Origin: Priapulus caudatus
Taxonomy: Eukaryota; Priapulida; Priapulimorpha; Priapulimorphida; Priapulidae
Reading direction: 5' to 3'
Length of the DNA: 27,830 nucleotides
NCBI RefSeq assembly: GCF_000485595.1
Contig: NW_014577933.1
Span: 33,177-61,006 of the forward strand
Made by a program: the position numbers and the translations under genes. Positions 22,414 to 27,830 of this stretch are shown one piece after another. Each line of letters begins with the position of its first letter. Position 1 is the first letter of the stretch. The notes below the pieces were generated by a model, which did not search any database, was not told the DNA's origin, and saw only the letters and a list, made by a program, of their open reading frames with translations.

Positions 22414-22423
22414 AATAAATAAA
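22414..22423 (+). promoter_or_regulatory. EIF1AD polyadenylation signals (two overlapping AATAAA)
   Basis: AATAAATAAA lies 41 bp after the EIF1AD stop and contains two overlapping canonical hexamers, followed by a T-rich stretch. Confidence 0.8.
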
Positions 22424-22806
22424 TTTGTCTAGCTTTTCTCAATAATTGGCTACCCTTAAATTATACGTTGTGCAAATTTCGCTGACACCGATACCAAATT
22501 ACGCAAATCATTCAATTTGGCAGGTTTCTTGGTTTTCTTGTTATTTTCTGTTGCTATCCAAATCTATCCACCTCAGTTGTAATAGCCTCTGTAACATTCA
22601 TTTACTGCACATCATGCTTTGCTTGTAAGTTGTTTTTTATCGGTGTTGGTGTTTCGGTATTATTTGCAATATTCTTCATATAATGTTACTTTGGTAACAG
22701 ATGAACGTGTGTGCTCATTTGCAGCAGATATGAAATTGAAACAGATTTTTTTAAATAAAATTCAATTATTATTAATAGCGTGTTGTTATTTTTATACAGC
22801 ATGTTT

Positions 22807-22812
22807 TTTATT
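22807..22812 (-). promoter_or_regulatory. Likely MDH1B polyadenylation signal
   Basis: TTTATT on the plus strand (AATAAA on the minus strand) lies about 60 bp past the MDH1B stop at 22873-22875. With the EIF1AD signal near 22414, the two convergent genes leave about 400 bp between their 3' ends. Confidence 0.6.
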
Positions 22813-22872
22813 TTATATAAGAAATTCTGATAGATTTGAACAAAACATCAAATTGACCATACTGTATTGCAG

Positions 22873-25800
22873 TTATGACTGCACGGTATTGAGTTGTTGA
22901 CTTGCCTCAAGCGAGCTGTTGATTATTTTCGTGGTGGCATTGCTGACCTTCAGGTTGTCCACGACCTTGAACCTGCCATCATCAAACGTCACTGGGAATG
23001 AAAAGACGAGGCTGTCTGGGACGCCATACCAACCTGTCAACATTAAATCCCATTGCAATCTTCGTCAGTGGCCGTTGGTCAGAAAAATATGGGTATGCTA
23101 CATACATATATATCTGTGAACTTTCCACTTGTAACCCCGAGTTCTTCTGAAATGGAGGTCTTTGCATATAACAGTAAAGATCGACATGTACAATACATTC
23201 AAGGACGCTGACACATTTAGCAAGACTACATTGATTAGCGATAAAACAAAATTTACGAGATGGGTAAATATTTAAATACCTTGCGATACAACTGCTAGCG
23301 AATGAATTTGGTCTGTTGAGTCGCCATTCCACCACAAGCTCAAAGTGTCAACAATAGCAGAAGCTGCACTTAGTGATCCTCCCCCAACTCTAGACGTTTG
23401 CATAGTCTATCAAAAAATATGGCAGAAAGAAGATGACACAAGACCAATGTATCATTGCCCCTCCTTTAAAGCAAGTGTTATGAGTGACGTCAGTGATGCC
23501 TTCTATTTTTAAACCAAACCCCTGCTTATATATATAGGACTCTAATTTTAATTAATGTATTGAATTTTAATCTTAATATATATACACACACTCACATGCA
23601 CATACGCATGTCTGTTTTTCTAAGAGCAAGGTAATTCCATGTTTTTCTAAGAGCAAGGCATCTCAATGTAATACCTTACGTCTGTCAACGATCTGTTGCT
23701 GCAAGTCTTCTTCCAGCCACTTTGCATCATAAATCACCTCGGCAACTGGGCGGGTGAAACCCCCGGGGCCGCAGATAGCAGAGTCGAGGCGCGAGACGCG
23801 CGCCAGTGACACGTCGATGTGAAAATTGCCGTTGGGATTGCCCCAGGCGATGACGCCGGCAACGTCGCATGGTAAAACGCCCAGCTTCTCTGCCAGAATC
23901 GACCTCGCTTGCCCTACAATGCTCAGCGACACGGCAGCTAGATTCTCCTTCAGACGTCCCTTCGTGCTCCTGTGCAGCACCGTCGCAGCAGCATTCCCTG
24001 CCCAGCTGTCGGAAACAAGGACCTTGGCGCCCTCTGCGCAGGCTTCGTGGATCGCATTGGCATATGTCTCGTACACAGATGCGTCGTGCGTGCCTTCATC
24101 CAGCAGCAATATAACGTCGCACTTTTTGAAAGCTGCGACGGGATCGCGAGTCGTAAACACATGTTTGACATTTGACGAAGCCAGGTCCTGCACGTCAGCT
24201 TCGAGGGTTAGCATCGTTTCGTCGGTAACGTCTCGCACGTCCAATAGATGGAGGCACAGGTCGGCATCCTTTCCAAGTATGTCCCTCGACGCCAATTGCT
24301 GAATTACGTGACACGCCACGTGCGATGTGGCGCTACTGATACACACGTGGAGCGGGTTATACTGTTGAAGTAGCCTAGCCTTGGCCTCATCATCCTGGAG
24401 CTGGGTCTTCAGGTTTTCTTCAGCAACTTGCTGCATATCGACTAAAAAATATCAAAGATGAATGAAGGTGCCTAAAGAACTGCATGTATACTGTTGTAGT
24501 TCATTTTATTTTACTCAAAAATATTTTTTACCCCATTTAAGAAGTTCATTCGGTTGGTAGACTAATAGATCGCAGGAGGCGAAACGTTAAGCGGTACGTT
24601 TCCAATCTTCACGGTTGTGTAACAATAAACCCAGTTAGATCCGTTTTTTACCGTTTTGGTGCTTTGGTTTATGTAGCAGGCTTCGGCCAGTAGTTATTTT
24701 TTTTTAATGTAGGTGGCGTTGTTAGCTTTACACCATGCTCTAAACCAATTTCCACAGACAGTATGAATTCCAAAAAAAATCAAGATAGAGTGCACTACTT
24801 CACTACTCAAAACTACATGCTACACATACTACCATTCAATACCAATTTCTATTTATAACTCGATATGTATGCACGTGTAGCTTGAACCAGAAGGCACATG
24901 TGCATGTGAAAAATGGTGTTTTATTCTTTACCTGTTGACATGCTGCTTTTGATATTGTAATAGCCATTGATGTATTCCTGGAACTCATTGGCTCCACCCA
25001 TGTAATGGCCCTTTCCACCTCGGTCAACTAGTTCACGCCACACAAGTGGCGATTTTTTATGTGTCCAGTTATTCTTTTGACATGTCTCGGCCAACCATAA
25101 CTGCAAATAAGTTGTAAATCATTTGTTTTAGATTTAAGCAATCAAACCTGCATATAATGGCCACTCAAGCCATGTGACCTTTATGGACAGGTGACTGCTC
25201 TGGTCGCAATCACAGGGTTGGCTGTTTAAACAATGATTGAGAAAAGCATCCTTGTATAAGATCTAGCTCTCTTTACACTAGCTCTGCACATCTTTGAGAA
25301 TAACGCAAATAATAGAAATAATAGGTTTTGCAATACATGACCGTTTCTTCTACCCATATTTACACGTACTGCAGTTCGTCCTTCAAACTTGCTACTCTTG
25401 CTAGACAAATAATGCAACTAGAAAAATATTTAACTCTATTAGCACCTATAAAAAAGCCGAGTCAAATGAAGCCTGTACCAAGGTTATCAAAAGCCAAACC
25501 ACTAGGCAATATACTAATTATTATAATAACAAGTGCCGCAGAGCGACAGCGCTCAACTGACGTGTGCTGTAGCCGGCTATTCTTCTGATAAACTCACTGG
25601 CAACCGAATCAAGTGCGCCCTCCCACCACCGCGTTGATAGGCTTTGCTATACCGGTAGTACAATAAAGATATAGCTGTGTAGCTTTAATGACTTTGCTAT
25701 ATTAACGTTATCATGGATATGCGTCGAGCGCGAGCGTAGTGGTGGTGGTGGGGGAGGGTGGGGGAAGGGTGGGGGGAGGGGCAGGTAAAGGGTGCTCTAA

Positions 25801-26604
25801 TAGCAAAAGCAGTTCAGTCCTTTGTTTACAGTCAACAAATCCATGTTTAACCCTCCTCTTGGGGGTCAAAAGGTTATCAGACACTTACTCTTCGCACGTC
25901 AGTGGAAAGCACATTTCATGGTTCTTTCAATAAAGCCATAAAAATGGTAGGTCACCGCTGAAGGAAAAAGTTTTTCAATCGCCCCATCAGACCATGTCCT
26001 CAGAAAATGTCTAAAATCTGCACTGTGCCCCATTGACCTTTAACCTGTGACCTCCAATTTCGGCACAGTGATGGCTTTTCCTACCATGATGCTATACACC
26101 GACTATCACGAGCCTAGGTCGAGCCGTTTAGATTTGTGCCGCAATTCTGCATTTCCTCCCTATACCTTAAGTTAAGGAGAGAATGTTCCCTTCTTTTACA
26201 CCTCTTGACCTTTGACCCCCAGCTTCGACATCCAACTCGTTTTTGGCTTACCCCCCCACGCCCCCAATATTGTGACCGTACGTCGAGCGGTTAAGATTTG
26301 TGCCCAACTGTTGACGGACGGACGGACGGACAGAAGGACGGACGGACGGACGGACGGACAATCATGCGATTCTACAAGCTGCATCTGACTATGTCAGATG
26401 AGCTAAAAATCAATCAATATACTACTATATCAAGTAATGATAATAGGTACAATACTGCACACAGTGCAGACAATTAATGAATTATTCTTACCTCCCAATC
26501 TTTAGGGTGTATTATCACTTTGTGAACATTAAAATTTGGTAATTTTGCAACAAGTTCATCAGCTAGTAACTCAATCCTCGCAAAGTAGGGACAATCAGCA
26601 GATC
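22873..26604 (-). CDS. MDH1B: Putative malate dehydrogenase 1B (MDH1B), five exons; first exon not found
   Basis: MDH1B is a poorly understood MDH-like protein, enriched in ciliated tissue in vertebrates. The exons in order of translation are 26604-26492, 25100-24932, 24441-23675, 23406-23280 and 23033-22873. They join with GT-AG borders in matching phase and encode 445 residues to a TAA stop. Residues 1-95 (GSADCPYFARIELLADELVA, then WTHKKSPLVWRELVDRGGKG and MGGANEF) match the human N-terminus and look glutaredoxin-like. Residues about 120-440 are the MDH-like part: LHLLDVRD (158-165), VIAWGNPNGN (291-300), a GPGGFTRPV segment and the C-terminal YGVPDSLVFSFPVTFDDGRF. MDH normally has GNHS with the catalytic His; here it is GNPN. 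No GxxGxxG nucleotide loop or Arg-rich substrate loop is visible. The initiating exon should encode about 7 residues ending in the first base of a Gly codon. I could not place it, and it may lie past 27830. Confidence 0.94.
25528..25554 (-). repeat. 27-bp dispersed repeat, second copy of 50-76
   Basis: Reading on the minus strand, GAGCGCTGTCGCT then TGCGGCACTTGTT matches the plus strand at 50-76 with one mismatch. Flanks on both sides are weakly similar. It lies in the MDH1B intron between 25101 and 26491. Confidence 0.7.
25750..25781 (+). repeat. G-rich tract with G-quadruplex pattern
   Basis: Six runs of three to six G are separated by 1-2 nt loops (G5-A-G3-T-G5-AA-G3-T-G6-A-G4). It lies in the MDH1B intron on the strand opposite to its transcript, so the pre-mRNA would be C-rich here. 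Confidence 0.8.
25940..26412. mobile_element. Dispersed repeat with (GGAC)n tract and AGATGAGCTAAAAA tail
   Basis: Within about 470 bp the segment GTCGAGC(C/G)GTTNAGATTTGTGCC occurs at about 26119 and 26282, and TGACCTTTAACC/TGACCTTTGACC at about 26034 and 26206. A (GGAC)n microsatellite follows (26313-26360), and the unit ends GTCAGATGAGCTAAAAATCA. The tail and the GACCTTTGACC motif recur at 11690-11900. No coding sequence is visible. It could be a truncated retroelement 3' end or a non-autonomous repeat. Confidence 0.55.
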
Positions 26605-27053
26605 CTAAAAGTGAAAGGAAAATAAATTACAATTGGTTTATATCATTGATCACGATCGATTACATGCATCAGAAGATACATAATATCGTTGAATTTTATA
26701 AGTAATAACAGACAATACATAAGGCAAAAAAGTGCAGATGGTGTAGTGATGCTTGGAAACGTATATAAATAGATTATTATTGATATACTTGCTCGTAACC
26801 TCGTAATAATTATTCTTCAAACTCAAAGTCTAACTCTAGTCCAAGGCACGTTTATTAGATACCAAAAATAATTTGATCAAATAGATATAGATCAACACTG
26901 CTGATTGCAGTAGATAAAGTTTTCATTGTAGAGTTAAACAAAGAAGAAGGAGGAAAATTCCAATATGAAATGACAGAAACAAAGAAACTAAACTTGAAGG
27001 GATCTTCTGAAGACGATACATGTCGAAAGCAATAATGAGGCTCGGATGATCCA
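26605..27053. other. Upstream part of MDH1B, no exon recognised
   Basis: This stretch should be intron 1 or promoter of MDH1B. I searched the minus strand for a short ATG exon ending one base into a Gly codon before GT and found none that convinced me. Confidence 0.4.
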
Positions 27054-27519
27054 CAGGCACTTGGAACGTCTCAATAAAAAGAATTATGGTAAATAAACAC
27101 GAAATGTATTTACTGCCACTGTACCAGTCTTAATGTTTCTCTACTCTCTTTCGCCTATTATTGCCAATAATTTCCTGTAAATGCCAGTCAACTGCTCCTC
27201 TGCAACACACAACTGTCACAAGTACACTGCACGCACAGTCACTGCTGTGCACAAGCAACAACAATAAAGAGACAAGAACAATTATACAAGAACAAACTCT
27301 ATATATTCTTGTTATTTCAGCATTTGTGCACAGCGGCGTGCGTGCGCCGGTGCGGTCACTGTAGGCCTACTTGTGTATTGCAGAGGAGCATTAATTGCAC
27401 AGCATTTATCGGCAATGATAAATAGGCGAAAGAGAGTAGAGAAACATTAAAACTTTGGTAGTAAATACATTTCATGTTTATTTACCATTATTTTACTATT
27501 GATACGTTCCAAGTGCCTG
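27054..27519. mobile_element. Second large foldback inverted-repeat element
   Basis: The left arm 27054-27254 and right arm 27324-27519 are inverted copies around a 69-bp loop. Outer ends (CAGGCACTTGGAACGT) and inner ends (GCTGTGCACAA) pair perfectly; the arm middles carry indels and substitutions. The shared arm segment AATAAACA(C/T)GAAATGTATTTACT resembles the foldback arm at 6117-6147. No open frame of note and no clear target duplication. Confidence 0.85.
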
Positions 27520-27830
27520 GGGCCGGGCAATGAATGCCAGAAGAATGGGCAACAGTGAGTCACTGTCTCAAAATGCTAAGAATAGATTGTAACATAATTA
27601 TTTGATATCTCCTGCTTAGTTATTATGAGCTATAAATACAGACTACAGTATCATGTACTTATAGAAATGTAATACTAATAGTTATCATATTGTAAAAATG
27701 CTACAAAGTTCAACTTGTGCTATTTTCCTCAAATTCGTCACTTTTACTTTTAGGTCACGTGACTATACTATCGCTACTGTCAGTGCCAGGCAGTGGCAGT
27801 GGCAGTGCGGTGTGTGCAGTGTGGCACTGG
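27520..27830. other. Window end, no gene recognised
   Basis: AT-rich sequence ending in a short (GGCAGT)n-like tract at about 27785-27808. No exon is identified. Confidence 0.4.

Noticed and set aside
23826-24302. 158-residue open frame on the plus strand
   Set aside because: It is antisense to the long MDH1B exon, which has clear family matches.

Overview
This window is nuclear DNA of an animal. It holds spliced genes with GT-AG introns, five recognisable metazoan gene families, AATAAA polyadenylation signals, long introns and many non-autonomous DNA transposons. There are no operons, Shine-Dalgarno sites, rRNA or tRNA genes. The proteins are clearly related to vertebrate counterparts but diverged, and the repeats look like those of marine invertebrates. 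I cannot fix the phylum; a sponge, cnidarian or other early-branching or marine invertebrate would fit.

Layout: (1) 272-5615 (+): the last seven coding exons of an amphiphysin/BIN1-family gene (end of BAR domain, a very charged linker, C-terminal SH3). Its introns carry a long GTGA/GTGC microsatellite and two small inverted-repeat transposons. (2) 5616-16743: about 11 kb of mostly repeat DNA. It includes a 753-bp foldback element, a transposon-like element filled with telomeric CCCTAA repeats, a PIF/Harbinger-type MITE, several hairpins and tandem duplications, and a few weak exon-like segments on the minus strand. (3) 16744-17814 (-): a single-exon CREBZF (Zhangfei/SMILE) bZIP gene. (4) 19196-21246 (+): two-exon SEC61G, whose intron contains one transposon nested inside another. 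(5) 21870-22373 (+): intronless EIF1AD. (6) 22873-26604 (-): five exons of MDH1B, convergent with EIF1AD; its short first exon was not found. (7) 27054-27519: a second large foldback element.

The genes are unrelated housekeeping or regulatory genes rather than one system: membrane curvature (amphiphysin), transcription (CREBZF), ER protein translocation (SEC61G), an eIF1A-like RNA-binding protein (EIF1AD) and a cilia-associated MDH-like protein (MDH1B). CREBZF and SEC61G are head to head across about 1.4 kb. EIF1AD and MDH1B are tail to tail across about 0.5 kb.

The most interesting points are: a family of three CAGGG-ended elements that share termini but each carry their own repeated palindromic word; two large foldbacks with a similar outer segment; a telomere-repeat-bearing inverted-repeat element; an ER/K-type helix in the amphiphysin linker; a CREBZF without the HCF-1 binding motif; and an MDH1B that keeps a glutaredoxin-like CPYF motif but lacks the MDH catalytic histidine.
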